From contig NZ_MKQR01000009.1 of the NCBI RefSeq assembly GCF_001940455.1, positions 406,111 to 470,110 of the forward strand: a stretch of DNA of 64,000 nucleotides, given 5' to 3'. Shown in pieces: positions 46,791 to 55,361 of the stretch (position 1 is its first letter; the number at the start of each line of letters is the position of its first letter). The position numbers and the translations under genes were made by a program. The DNA is from Actinokineospora bangkokensis. Its GTDB lineage: Bacteria; Actinomycetota; Actinomycetes; Mycobacteriales; Pseudonocardiaceae. Below the pieces are notes generated by a model. It ran no database searches. It saw only the letters and a list, made by a program, of their open reading frames with translations, and was not told the DNA's origin.

Positions 46791-47519
46791 CTAGTCGGCC
46801 ACCAGCCGCGCGGCGAGGCGCGGGCTGAACCGGTGGACGCCGAGCAGGACGCCGACCTTGCCGACCCGCACGGTCGTGCCACCCCGCCGCAGTCCCGCCA
46901 GGATGCCGTCGGCCGCCGCGTCCGGGCTGATCTTCCCGCTGCCGCGCCCCGCCGTCATGGCCGTGTCCACCAGGGGCAGCACGACCTCCACCGCGCGCAC
47001 GTTCGGCGCGTCGCGGGTCAGCTGGTGGTTGAGGGCGGTCGTGAACGCCGAGAGGGCGGCCTTCGTCGCGCAGTAGGTGGGCGCGGAGCGCTTGGGCACC
47101 GTCCCGAGCGCCGAGGTCACCGACACCACGGCGGCCGAGTCCTGGTCAGCGAGGACGGGAAGCAGGTGGGCGGTGAGCCGCAGCGGCGCCGCGAGGTTCG
47201 TGCCCAGTTCGGTGTCGGTGTCGTCGAGCAGCGCGGCCGGGTCGTGGGAGAGCCAGTCGCGGGGCAGTTGCACCGCGGCGTTGTTGACCAGCAGGTCCAG
47301 GCCGGGGAGCGTGGCGGCGACCAGCGCCACCCGGTCGACGTCGGCGGGCACGGCCAGGTCGGCGGTGACCGTGCGCAGCCCCGGCAGCCGCCGCCGGGCC
47401 GCGGCGAGGCGGTCCGGGTCGCGCCCGCAGGTGAGCACCGCCGTCCCGGTGGCGAGCAGCCGCTGGGCCAGGGCGAAGCCGACGCCGGAGGTCGCGCCGG
47501 TGACCAGCGCGGCGCTCAC
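46791..47519 (-). CDS. Short-chain dehydrogenase/reductase (DltE-type)
   Basis: A 242-aa SDR with TGATSGVGFALAQRLL (residues 7-22), NNAAVQLP, catalytic SVTSALGT and Y-x3-K in YCATKAALSAF. The closing PDAAADGILAGLRRGGTTV is common to SDRs of the DltE/YciK kind. Substrate unknown. GTG 47519 overlaps the stop of the darcynin-like gene by four bases, so the two are coupled, and both probably respond to the divergent TetR regulator. Confidence 0.85.
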   Translation of the reverse strand: MSAALVTGATSGVGFALAQRLLATGTAVLTCGRDPDRLAAARRRLPGLRTVTADLAVPADVDRVALVAATLPGLDLLVNNAAVQLPRDWLSHDPAALLDDTDTELGTNLAAPLRLTAHLLPVLADQDSAAVVSVTSALGTVPKRSAPTYCATKAALSAFTTALNHQLTRDAPNVRAVEVVLPLVDTAMTAGRGSGKISPDAAADGILAGLRRGGTTVRVGKVGVLLGVHRFSPRLAARLVAD

Positions 47520-47854
47520 GACGCCGCCCGGTGGCCGTCCTCGATGCCCAGCAGCAGGTCGTCGAGGCGGAAGTAGGGCTCGGTGAACAGCGGGCTGTCG
47601 CGCAGCTCCTCGACCACCAGGTAGTAGTCGTCGAGGTCGCGCGTGGTGAAGACCGCGACGTCGCTGCTGCGCGCGCTGAACGCCTCCAGGTCGAAGAACC
47701 GCGCGGTGGTGCGCGGGTGGCGCGCCAGCGCGGTGCCCAGGGTCGCGTCCGCGACCCGTTCCCGCTCGGCACGGCTGAGGCGCAGCCACGCGGGCAGGGC
47801 GGTGAGCAGCATGAACGCGGTGTACTCGGTTTGTGGAGCGGTTGTTACATCCAT
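47516..47854 (-). CDS. Darcynin-like protein
   Basis: A 112-aa protein matching the darcynin family: YTAFMLLTALPAWLRLSRAE, HPRTTARFFDLEAFSARSSD and VAVFTTRDLDDYYLVVEELR. The family is small, often next to SDR genes and TetR regulators, and has no firm biochemical role; an alpha-beta barrel-like monooxygenase fold is suspected. It is co-transcribed with the SDR and divergent from a TetR gene, with the operator palindrome 13 bp upstream. Confidence 0.8.
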   Translation of the reverse strand: MDVTTAPQTEYTAFMLLTALPAWLRLSRAERERVADATLGTALARHPRTTARFFDLEAFSARSSDVAVFTTRDLDDYYLVVEELRDSPLFTEPYFRLDDLLLGIEDGHRAAS

Positions 47855-47866
47855 GGCCGGGACGAT

Positions 47867-47879
47867 AGGTGTAACACCT
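47867..47879. promoter_or_regulatory. 13-bp palindromic operator between darcynin and TetR genes
   Basis: AGGTGTAACACCT is a perfect palindrome in the 40-bp divergent spacer. A half-similar GTTGTTAC lies 27 bp to the left, inside the darcynin start region. Its size and position suit a TetR dimer that would block both genes. Confidence 0.65.
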
Positions 47880-47894
47880 GCTACAGTCAACCCC

Positions 47895-48422
47895 GTGCCC
47901 CGCCCACCCGACGCCACCCGACGCGCCGAGCTCGTCGCCGCCACGCTCGACGACCTCGCCGCGCACGGGCTGGCCGAGTTCACCCTGCGCGGCCTCGCCG
48001 ACCGGCTCGGCACCAGCGCGCGGATGCTCGTGCACTACTTCGGCGGGCGCGATCAGCTGCTCGCCGCCGCGTTCGCGGAGCACCGGGCCCGCGCCCAGGC
48101 CGCGATCGGCGCCGCCGCCGCGAGCGGTGACCCGCGCTCGGCCGCCCTGGCCGCGTGGGCGGCGATGACCGCCGATCCCGCGCACTTCACCGTCACCTTC
48201 CAGCTGCTGGCGGCCGCCCTCACCGAGGAACAGCCCACCGCCCGGGTCGCGATGACCGCGTGGACCGACTACGCCGCGGCCCTGCTGCCCGACCACGACC
48301 CCGCCGTCGCCACCGCGCTCGCCTCCGGCCTCAAGGGCGTGCTGCTCGACCGGATGGTCACCGGCGACACCGAGCGCTGCGACGCCGCCGCGGCCGTCCT
48401 GATCGAGCGGCTGGTGCCCTGA
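47895..48422 (+). CDS. TetR-family transcriptional regulator
   Basis: A 175-aa regulator. The helix-turn-helix is LAEFTLRGLADRLGTSARML (about residues 28-47), followed by HYFGGRDQLLAAAFAEH. The start GTG 47895 lies 16 bases from the 13-bp palindrome, so the transcript may be almost leaderless. It is divergent from the darcynin/SDR pair, which it probably represses in response to a small ligand. Confidence 0.85.
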   Translation: MPRPPDATRRAELVAATLDDLAAHGLAEFTLRGLADRLGTSARMLVHYFGGRDQLLAAAFAEHRARAQAAIGAAAASGDPRSAALAAWAAMTADPAHFTVTFQLLAAALTEEQPTARVAMTAWTDYAAALLPDHDPAVATALASGLKGVLLDRMVTGDTERCDAAAAVLIERLVP

Positions 48423-48464
48423 CCCCCGTTCTGATCGGCAGGCGCCGCGCGCTGGTCTGGGTCA

Positions 48465-49511
48465 GTGACCGGTGTCATAGGGTTGTCCCCGGTGGGGAGC
48501 TTGCACGGCCCCCACAGGTCATCGTCGTCGAACCCTGACGACCTACCCCGGAGGCGACTGCTGCTCGACTCGCTGGAACGCCACCAGGTCGCGGTGTACG
48601 TGGGTGCCCTCGCCGTCGGCGCGCTCGTCGGCCTGCTCGTCCCCGCCGCCGGAACCGGGTTCGGGGTCGCGATCAACCCCCTGCTGGGAGCGCTGCTGTA
48701 CGTGACGTTCCTCCAGGTGCCCGCCCGCGAGCTGGGCCGGTCGCTGCGGGCGGGCAGGTTCCTGGGCGCGACCCTGGTGGTGAACTTCGCCGTGGTGCCG
48801 GTGGTGGTCGCCGTCGTGCTGCCGCTGCTGCCCGCCGATCCGGCGGTGCGGCTCGGGGTGCTGCTCGTGCTGCTGGCCCCGTGCGTCGACTACGTGGTCG
48901 TCTTCACCGGACTGGCCGGGGGCAACGCCGCCCGGCTGCTCGCCGCCACCCCGCTGCTGCTGATCGCACAGGTGGTGCTGCTGCCCGGGTTCCTGCTGCT
49001 GTTCCTCGGCGCGGACCTCGCGGGCGTCGTCGAGCCCGGACCGTTCGTCCAGGCGTTCCTCGTCCTCATCGCCATCCCGCTGACTGCCGCGTGGGTCACC
49101 CAGGCGTGGGCGGCCCGCCGTCCGGCGGGGCGGCGGTTCGCGGCCATGGCGTCGACCACGATGGTGCCGTTGATGGCCGCCACCTTGGCGGCAGTGGTGG
49201 CCTCGCAGGTACCCGAACTCGGTGCAGGGGCGGCCCAGGTCGTGCGCGTGGTGCCGTTCTACGTGCTGTTCCTGGTCGTCATGGCCTTCGCGGGGTTGGC
49301 TGTGGCGCGCCTGTTCCGCTTGGACCCGCCGGACGGCCGCGCGGTCGTGTTCACCGGCGCCACCCGCAACTCCCTCGTCGTCCTCCCGCTCGCGCTCGCC
49401 CTGCCGGACACCCTGGCGATCGCGGCGGTGCTCGTGGTCACCCAGACACTCGTCGAGGTCGTTGGCATGCTCTGCTACGTCCGCATCGTCCCTCGGCTCC
49501 TGCCTGCCTAG
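48465..49511 (+). CDS. BASS/arsenical-pump-fold transporter (ACR3/bile acid symporter type)
   Basis: A 348-aa protein (from the first possible GTG) with about ten hydrophobic helices. It has the family motifs INPLLGALLYVTFLQVPARE in helix 2, LLAPCVDYVVVFTGLAGGNA with the conserved Cys of ACR3-like proteins, and TGATRNSLVVLPLALALPD near the C-terminus. It probably exports arsenite or moves an organic anion; no ars genes are adjacent. The start is uncertain: GTG 48465 gives a non-conserved 37-residue lead, GTG 48492 is an alternative, and the conserved part starts near 48570. Confidence 0.78.
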   Translation: MTGVIGLSPVGSLHGPHRSSSSNPDDLPRRRLLLDSLERHQVAVYVGALAVGALVGLLVPAAGTGFGVAINPLLGALLYVTFLQVPARELGRSLRAGRFLGATLVVNFAVVPVVVAVVLPLLPADPAVRLGVLLVLLAPCVDYVVVFTGLAGGNAARLLAATPLLLIAQVVLLPGFLLLFLGADLAGVVEPGPFVQAFLVLIAIPLTAAWVTQAWAARRPAGRRFAAMASTTMVPLMAATLAAVVASQVPELGAGAAQVVRVVPFYVLFLVVMAFAGLAVARLFRLDPPDGRAVVFTGATRNSLVVLPLALALPDTLAIAAVLVVTQTLVEVVGMLCYVRIVPRLLPA

Positions 49512-49520
49512 CCGCGCGGA

Positions 49521-51098
49521 TCAGCCGGTAGGCACCGGGCGCTTGCGGCGGGCGCCGACGCGCAGGAAGCGGGAGCGGCCCTCGTTGGGGACCGTCCACA
49601 GGTCGTGGCCGTGCAGGCCCCAGTGGGCCAGCAGGCCGTTCGCGGCGAGGAACCCGGTGGTGGCGGCCCGCTCCATCAGCGCGACCGGCAGGTCGACCCG
49701 CACCAGGTCACCGGCCACGACGACCGTCGGGTCCACTGTGGACACCGTGGGCCTGCTGGTGAAGCTGCCGGGGGAGAACAGCGGGCAGTCCGCGCGCACC
49801 ACGTGCTCGGCGCGCAGCACCCTGGCCCCGCCCAGCTCCGGGTAGACCGTGCGGGCCTCGGCCATCAACGCGTCGATGGCCTGCTGCCGGTCGGCGTCCT
49901 CGTCGAGGGCGTAGGCGTGCAGCTCCACCACCGAGCCGCCGGTGCGCTCGCGCCAGCGGGCCGACTCCTGCTCGAAGCGGTCGAGCACGCTGATGTTGTC
50001 CAGGTGGGCGAACCCGCTCGTGCCCAGGAACTCCGGGCGCTCGGGGGCCACCGGCCGGTCCAGCCACAGCCTGCTCACCAGGAACGGCGGCGCGGTGCGC
50101 AGCGCCGACACCCCCGCCCGCCACTGCTCGGACGCCAGCTCGGGGGAGCGCTCGACCACCGACCGCAGACCCGGGATGTCGGCGGCGAGCACGACCGCGT
50201 CGAACTCCTCCGCGAGCGGTTCGACCCGGTGGGCCCGAGTGCTCCCCTGCTTGATCGACTCAACCTCGACGCCTGTGCACACCCGCGCGCCCATCCCCTC
50301 CAGCAGCGCGCTCAGCGGCTCCCAGATCGTCTTGGGGTAGGGGTCGTCGGGGACGTCGAACAGCAGGCCCTCGCTGGAACCCAGGAAGTAGATGTGGAAC
50401 ATCGCCGCCAGCTCCGCCGCCGACAGCTCGCCGGGGTGGGCGAAGAAGCTGCGGGAGAACACCTCGAACGCCAGGTGGCGCGCGGCCTGCGGGAACGCGA
50501 TGTCGCGCAGGAACGCGTCGGCGTCGGTCCGGTCGAGCGCGGTGTAGGTGGCGGGGACGGACACGTCGAACAGGTCGACCGCCGCCACGGGGTTGATCCG
50601 CGCGACGTCCCGCAGGGTGAACGCCTGACTGCGCAGCACGAACGACGCCACGTTCCACGGCGGTGTCTTGGGCAGCCCGGCGAACGACTCCCGGGTGCCG
50701 TTGCTGTGCACCAGCGGGTAGTCGGCCACCGGCCGCAGGAACGACAGGTCCGGGTCGATGCGCCGCAGCAGGGCGCGCAGGTTGTAGTACTGGCGGAAGA
50801 AGGCGTGGAACCCGCGCGTCATCGTCGGCGCGTCGGCCTCCGGTCCGGTCGCCCACCCGGTCAGCCGACCGCCCAGGGCAGGCTCCCGCTCCACCAGGGT
50901 CACCGATACCCCGCGCTCGGCCAGCGCCACCGCCGCGGTGACCCCCGCGATGCCGCCCCCGACGACCGCGACCCGGGGTACCTCGCCGAGGTGGCGGGCG
51001 TGCGGGGCCCCGACCGGGCCGGGCAGCGCGCGGGCGCGGCGATCCCGACCGGGTGGGCGCGACCCGGCGCCGGGGCGGGGAGACCAGAGCGGCAGCAT
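49521..51098 (-). CDS. crtU: Carotenoid chi-ring synthase (beta-carotene desaturase/methyltransferase)
   Basis: A 525-aa flavoprotein. The N-terminal extension ARALPGPVGAPHARHLGE precedes the FAD motif VAVVGGGIAGVTAAVALAER (about residue 50), then EPALGGRLTGW and the CrtU hallmark TRGFHAFFRQYYNLRALLRR. CrtU converts beta-ionone rings into aromatic chi rings, as in isorenieratene. The start ATG 51098 was chosen because CrtU proteins carry this N-terminal extension; the ribosome site is weak. It is divergent from cruF. No lycopene cyclase gene, normally needed upstream of CrtU, is in the window. Confidence 0.88.
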   Translation of the reverse strand: MLPLWSPRPGAGSRPPGRDRRARALPGPVGAPHARHLGEVPRVAVVGGGIAGVTAAVALAERGVSVTLVEREPALGGRLTGWATGPEADAPTMTRGFHAFFRQYYNLRALLRRIDPDLSFLRPVADYPLVHSNGTRESFAGLPKTPPWNVASFVLRSQAFTLRDVARINPVAAVDLFDVSVPATYTALDRTDADAFLRDIAFPQAARHLAFEVFSRSFFAHPGELSAAELAAMFHIYFLGSSEGLLFDVPDDPYPKTIWEPLSALLEGMGARVCTGVEVESIKQGSTRAHRVEPLAEEFDAVVLAADIPGLRSVVERSPELASEQWRAGVSALRTAPPFLVSRLWLDRPVAPERPEFLGTSGFAHLDNISVLDRFEQESARWRERTGGSVVELHAYALDEDADRQQAIDALMAEARTVYPELGGARVLRAEHVVRADCPLFSPGSFTSRPTVSTVDPTVVVAGDLVRVDLPVALMERAATTGFLAANGLLAHWGLHGHDLWTVPNEGRSRFLRVGARRKRPVPTG

Positions 51099-51165
51099 GC
51101 CGGAAGTCTCGCAGCGGCCCCGCCCCCGCGCAGGGCGAGCGAGCGCACCGCACTCCACCGCACCG

Positions 51166-51188
51166 TGGTGGGTGCTGTGCACGCACCA
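51166..51188. promoter_or_regulatory. Inverted repeat in the crtU-cruF divergent promoter
   Basis: TGGTGGGTGC (51166-51175) and GCACGCACCA (51179-51188) are inverted copies with one mismatch and a TGT loop. It lies 68 bp from the crtU start and about 105 bp from cruF, well placed for a shared operator. Which regulator uses it is unknown. Confidence 0.45.
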
Positions 51189-51293
51189 CGCGCGCTGCCG
51201 CTGCTGTTCCACCGCGGTGCCGCTGCTCGGTGCTGCCGGGCTGGCGCGGCCTCCGGCGTGCCGGGGGCGGCCGCACTCCCTACGCTCGGGCGC

Positions 51294-52097
51294 ATGCTCC
51301 TGTCCCGCACCGCCCCGCGCCCCGCCGCGCCCGTCGCTCGGGTCGCCGTGGTGCTGGCCTGCCTGGCCGGGTTGGCGGCGGTCGTCTGCCAGATCGTGTA
51401 CTCGCAGACCGACCCCGCCGAGCGGGTGCCGCTGACCCTCGCCGCCGTCGTCGCGTTCGCCCTGGCCTCGGCGATCGATGCGGCGGCTCGGGCGGGGGTG
51501 CGCGCCCTGGTGGCGCTGGTGCTGGTGGCGGCGGGTGGCGGGCTGCTGGTCGAGGCGGTCGGGGTGGCGACGGGGTTCCCGTTCGGCGACTACGCCTACA
51601 CCGGTGACCTCGGGTGGTCGGTGCTGGGTGTGCCCGCCGTGGTGCCGCTGGCGTGGCTGATGATGGCGTGGCCCGCGCTGCTGGTGGGTCGGGCCCTGGC
51701 GGCCGGGCCGTGGGTGGTGCCGGTGGCGGCGTGGGCGCTGGCGTCCTGGGACGTCTTCCTGGACCCGCAGATGGTCGACGCCGGGCACTGGGCGTGGGCG
51801 GACCCGACCCCGGGGCTGCCCGGGGTGGACGGCATCCCGCTCACGAACTTCGCGGGCTGGGTCGTCGTGGCGTTGGCCATGGTGGCCGTGCTGCACCGGG
51901 TCGTGCCCCGTGACGTGGCCCCGGCCGACGTCCGCAGGGGTCCGGCGCCGCTGCTGTACCTGTGGACCTACGGGTCGTCGGTCTGGGCGCACTCGTTCTT
52001 CTTCGGCAGGCCGTGGGTGTCGCTGGTGGGCGGGGTGCTCATGGGCGTGGTCGCCATCCCCTACGCCGTGGCGGTCGCGCGCGGGTCACGCCGGTGA
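51294..52097 (+). CDS. cruF: CruF-like carotenoid 1',2'-hydratase (membrane)
   Basis: A 267-aa membrane protein with seven or eight hydrophobic segments. It has the DUF422/CruF pattern: EAVGVATGFPFGDYAYTGDL, VVPLAWLMMAWPALLVGRAL, ASWDVFLDPQMVDAGHW and WVVVALAMVAVLH. CruF adds water across the terminal double bond of acyclic psi end groups in gamma-carotene, lycopene or bacterioruberin precursors. The following glycosyltransferase overlaps its stop by four bases. Together they indicate a hydroxylated and glycosylated end group. Confidence 0.82.
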   Translation: MLLSRTAPRPAAPVARVAVVLACLAGLAAVVCQIVYSQTDPAERVPLTLAAVVAFALASAIDAAARAGVRALVALVLVAAGGGLLVEAVGVATGFPFGDYAYTGDLGWSVLGVPAVVPLAWLMMAWPALLVGRALAAGPWVVPVAAWALASWDVFLDPQMVDAGHWAWADPTPGLPGVDGIPLTNFAGWVVVALAMVAVLHRVVPRDVAPADVRRGPAPLLYLWTYGSSVWAHSFFFGRPWVSLVGGVLMGVVAIPYAVAVARGSRR

Positions 52098-53185
52098 TCG
52101 TCAGGTCAGCGGCGTGGGCGGGCTGCGCCATCGCCCTGCACACCTTCGTGAACACGCGGCTGGTGCGCACGCCGTCCGCGTCCCCGCCCCCGTGCGGGGA
52201 ACGGGTGTCGGTGCTCATGCCGGTGCGCGACGAAGCGCACCGCGTCGGCCCGGCGCTGCGGTCCGTGCTCGCCCAGACGGGTGTGGCTGACCTGGAAGTG
52301 GTCGTGCTCGACGACGGGTCCACCGACGGCACGGCCGACGTCGTGCGGGAGATCGGCGGCGACCGGGTCCGCGTGGTGGTGGGGACGCCACCGCCGCCCG
52401 GGGCCCTGGGCAAGCCGAACGCCTGCGCGGGCCTGGCCGCCGAGGCCACCGGCGACGTGCTCGTCTACGTCGACGCGGACGTGGTGCTGGCCCCGCACGC
52501 CGTAGCCGCCGCGGTGGCGCTGCTGCGGGCGAACGGGCTGGACCTGGTGTCGCCGTTCCCAGGCCAGCTCGCCGAGGGGTGGGCGGCCCGGCTGGCCCAA
52601 CCGCTGCTCATCTGGTCCATCCTCGCCTCGCTGCCGCTGCGGCTGGCCGAGCGCACGGGCAGGCCGTCGATGGCGGTGGCCAACGGGCAGTTCCTGGTCG
52701 TGGACGCGGCCGCCCTGCGCCGCTGCGGCGGGTTCGAGTCCGTGCGCGGGGAAGTCCTCGACGACATGGCCATCGCCCGCCGGGTGCGGGTCGGCGGCGG
52801 GCGCACGGCGGTGGTCGACGGCAGCGGCGTCGCGCGGTGCCGGATGTACCAGGGGTGGGCGGAGGTCCGCGACGGCTACACCAAGTCGCTCTGGTCGGCC
52901 AGCGGGTCCCCGGCCGCGGCGGGGGCCTTCGCCGCCGCGTTCGCCTGGCTGTTCCTGCTGCCGCCGCTGGCCGCGCTGCGCGGGTCGCGCGCGGGGCTCA
53001 TCGGGTACGCGGCCGCGGTGGTGAGCCGGGCGCTCGCCGCCCGCCGGACCGGTGGCCGGGTCGGGGACGCCGCGGCGCACCCGCTGTCGGCGGCGCTGGT
53101 GCTGGTGCTGCTCGCGCGCTCCTGGTGGGGGCGCAGGCGCGGGACGCTGACCTGGAAGGGCCGCGCGCTGGGCGGGGGCGGCTGA
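52094..53185 (+). CDS. GT2-family glycosyltransferase (CruG-like)
   Basis: A 363-aa GT-A glycosyltransferase: SVLMPVRDEAHRVGPALRSV, VVLDDGSTDGTADV, DxD motif in VLVYVDADVVLAP, catalytic acidic motif VRGEVLDDMAIARRVR and WS.SGSP in the membrane-proximal part. The C-terminal third has two or three membrane helices. As in CruG, it probably glycosylates the hydroxyl made by CruF. Translationally coupled to cruF (GTGA) and to the next oxidase (TGATG). Confidence 0.82.
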   Translation: MIVRSAAWAGCAIALHTFVNTRLVRTPSASPPPCGERVSVLMPVRDEAHRVGPALRSVLAQTGVADLEVVVLDDGSTDGTADVVREIGGDRVRVVVGTPPPPGALGKPNACAGLAAEATGDVLVYVDADVVLAPHAVAAAVALLRANGLDLVSPFPGQLAEGWAARLAQPLLIWSILASLPLRLAERTGRPSMAVANGQFLVVDAAALRRCGGFESVRGEVLDDMAIARRVRVGGGRTAVVDGSGVARCRMYQGWAEVRDGYTKSLWSASGSPAAAGAFAAAFAWLFLLPPLAALRGSRAGLIGYAAAVVSRALAARRTGGRVGDAAAHPLSAALVLVLLARSWWGRRRGTLTWKGRALGGGG

Positions 53186-54657
53186 TGGCGGTCGTCATCG
53201 GCGCCGGGGTCGGCGGGCTCGCCGTCGCTGCCCGGCTGGCCGCGGCGGGGCACCGGGTGGACGTCGTCGAGCGGGCCGCGACCCACGGCGGCAAGCTGGG
53301 CGCGTTCTCCCGCGACGGGTTCACCTTCGACACCGGGCCGTCGCTGCTCACCCTGCCCCAGGTCTTCCGCGACCTGTTCACCGACACCGGCGCGGACCTC
53401 GACACCGCCCTCGACCTGCGCCGGGTCGACCCGGCCTGCCACTACCGCTTCGCCGACGGCACCACCCTCGACGTGCCGCACGACGCCGACGCCGTGCCCG
53501 GCGCCCTCGACGCGGCGCTGGGCCCGCCCGCGGGCGAGCAGTGGGCGGCGCTCATGGCGGGCGCCGCCCGGCTGTGGGACCTCGTCGGCGAACCTGTCCT
53601 GCGCAACCCCCTCGGCGGGGTCACCGACCTGGTGAAGCGGGCGACGAACCTGCGCGACCTCGCCGCGATCGCGCCGTGGCGCACCCTGCACGGCCTGGGC
53701 CGCGGCCTCGACGACCTGCGGCTGCGCCAGTTCCTCGACCGCTACGCCACCTACTCCGGGTCCGACCCGCGCAAGCTGCCCGCGGTGATGTCGGTGGTGC
53801 CCTACGTCGAGCAGCGCTTCGGCGCCTGGCACCCGGCGGGCGGGATGCGCCGCCTGGCCGACGCGCTGCTCCAGCGCTGCACCGACCTGGGCGTGCGCTT
53901 CCACTTCGGCACCGAGGTCGTCGCCGTCGAGACGGACGCGGCGGGCGTGGTGGGGGTCCGGTTGGCGGACGGGGAACGGGTGGCCGACCGGACGGTCGTC
54001 TCCGACGCCGACGCGGGGAACCTCTACGGGCACCTGGTGCGCGACCGGCGCGCCCGCGGGCCGCTGCGCGCGCTGCGCTCGGTCCGCCCGTCCCTGGCCG
54101 GGTTCGTCCTCCTGCTGGCGCTGCGCGGGCGCACCGAGGACCCGCGCCACCACCGCGTGCTGTTCCCCGACGACTACGACGACGAGTTCCGCTCGATCTT
54201 CGGCAAACACCCGCGCCCGGTGCCGGACCCGACCGCGTACGTCTGCTCCCCCGGCGACCCCGGGTCGGCGCCCCCGGGGTGCGAGGGGTGGTTCGTCCTG
54301 GTCAACGCCCCCCGCCACGAACCGGGGTCCGGCGTGGACTGGGACCGCCCCGGGCTGGCCGACGAGTACGCAGACCTCGTCCTGGCCACGCTGGCCCGGC
54401 GCGGCCTCGACGTGCGCGACCGGCTGCGCTGGCGGGAGGTCCGCACCCCCGCCGACTGGGAGCGCGACACGGCCTCGCCCGGCGGCTCGATCTACGGCTC
54501 GTCGTCCAACGGCCCGCGCGCCGCCCTGCTGCGCCCGGCGAACCGCTCACCGGTGCCGGGCCTGCACCTCGTCGGCGGGTCCGCGCACCCCGGCGGCGGG
54601 TTGCCGATCGTCACCCTGTCGGCGGAGATCACCGCGCGGCTCATCGGCCCGGCGTGA
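53185..54657 (+). CDS. CrtI/CrtD-family carotenoid desaturase or ketolase
   Basis: A 490-aa flavoprotein: VIGAGVGGLAVAARLAAAGH at the N-terminus, HGGKLGAFSRDGFTFDTGPS, YATYSGSDPRKLPAVMSVVP, HPAGGMRRLADALLQR and the C-terminal LHLVGGSAHPGGGLPIVTLS. This last motif is typical of CrtD (methoxyneurosporene/hydroxy-carotenoid desaturase) and CruO/CrtO-like ketolases rather than phytoene desaturase. The operon with CruF and a glycosyltransferase suggests it introduces the 3,4-double bond or a keto group on the hydroxylated end. The 3' end overlaps the convergent phosphotransferase gene by 17 bp. Confidence 0.8.
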   Translation: MAVVIGAGVGGLAVAARLAAAGHRVDVVERAATHGGKLGAFSRDGFTFDTGPSLLTLPQVFRDLFTDTGADLDTALDLRRVDPACHYRFADGTTLDVPHDADAVPGALDAALGPPAGEQWAALMAGAARLWDLVGEPVLRNPLGGVTDLVKRATNLRDLAAIAPWRTLHGLGRGLDDLRLRQFLDRYATYSGSDPRKLPAVMSVVPYVEQRFGAWHPAGGMRRLADALLQRCTDLGVRFHFGTEVVAVETDAAGVVGVRLADGERVADRTVVSDADAGNLYGHLVRDRRARGPLRALRSVRPSLAGFVLLLALRGRTEDPRHHRVLFPDDYDDEFRSIFGKHPRPVPDPTAYVCSPGDPGSAPPGCEGWFVLVNAPRHEPGSGVDWDRPGLADEYADLVLATLARRGLDVRDRLRWREVRTPADWERDTASPGGSIYGSSSNGPRAALLRPANRSPVPGLHLVGGSAHPGGGLPIVTLSAEITARLIGPA

Positions 54658-55306
54658 CCAGTTCCCGCCGCAGCGCCACGGCGAGCTGGACCGCCCCGAC
54701 GACCCCGGTCACCGCCCACAGCACCGCACCCACCACCGCCCAGGACCAGTCGGTCAGCGGGGTGCCCGCGGGCAGCACCCCGGCGCCCAGCGCCACCACT
54801 GCGGCGATGATCACGCGCGTGGGCCGCTCGGCCACCGTCACCGCGCCGGGACCGGCCATGCCCGCCCCCTGGGCCCTGGCCCGCGCGTACTCGTGCAGCC
54901 ACGTCAGCAGCACCAGCCCGGCGCACCACAGCGGGTCGGCGCCCAAGACGAGGAAGACGCCCACGAACGCCACGTCCGTGAGCCGGTCGGCCACGGCGTC
55001 GACCACCGCGCCCAGCGGGCGCGCGCGGCCGGTGCGCAGCGCCACCGCGCCGTCCAACCCGTCGAGCAGGCCCGTCAGCACCACGAGCACCGCCCCGGCG
55101 ATCGCCCACCGCCCCTGCGCCGCGGCGAGCACCGCCACCCCGGCGCACACCACCCCGGCCGCGGACAGCGCGTCCGGGGGCACGCGGTCGAGCGGGCGGG
55201 CGCAGGCGTGCACGATCCGCAGCCACCCCACCACCAGCCGGTTGCCCGAGACGTCCGTGCCGTGCAGGCGCGACCACCCCGCTGTCGGGTCCTCCCGGGT
55301 GTTCAC
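54641..55306 (-). CDS. CDP-alcohol phosphatidyltransferase family protein
   Basis: A 221-aa membrane enzyme with the family motif spread over LLDGLDGAVALRTGRARPLG and AVVDAVADRLTD, matching D-G-x2-A-R...G...D...D except that the Arg spacing is changed (DGLDGAVALR). There are about six helices. Family members transfer a phospho-alcohol head group to an alcohol acceptor. Why it lies among carotenoid genes is unclear; such an arrangement recurs in actinomycetes. Start GTG 55306. Confidence 0.78.
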   Translation of the reverse strand: MNTREDPTAGWSRLHGTDVSGNRLVVGWLRIVHACARPLDRVPPDALSAAGVVCAGVAVLAAAQGRWAIAGAVLVVLTGLLDGLDGAVALRTGRARPLGAVVDAVADRLTDVAFVGVFLVLGADPLWCAGLVLLTWLHEYARARAQGAGMAGPGAVTVAERPTRVIIAAVVALGAGVLPAGTPLTDWSWAVVGAVLWAVTGVVGAVQLAVALRRELVTPGR

Positions 55307-55361
55307 CCGATCACCGTAGGACGCAGGTGCCGCCGCCGCTGGGAACGGGTACCCCGCCGGT

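Noticed and set aside
53185..54657. CrtI/CrtD-like oxidase as the aromatising dehydrogenase of a cinnamoyl acyl chain
   Set aside because: It is more than 10 kb from the PKS, overlaps carotenoid genes on both sides, and has the CrtD-type C-terminus. A carotenoid role is simpler.
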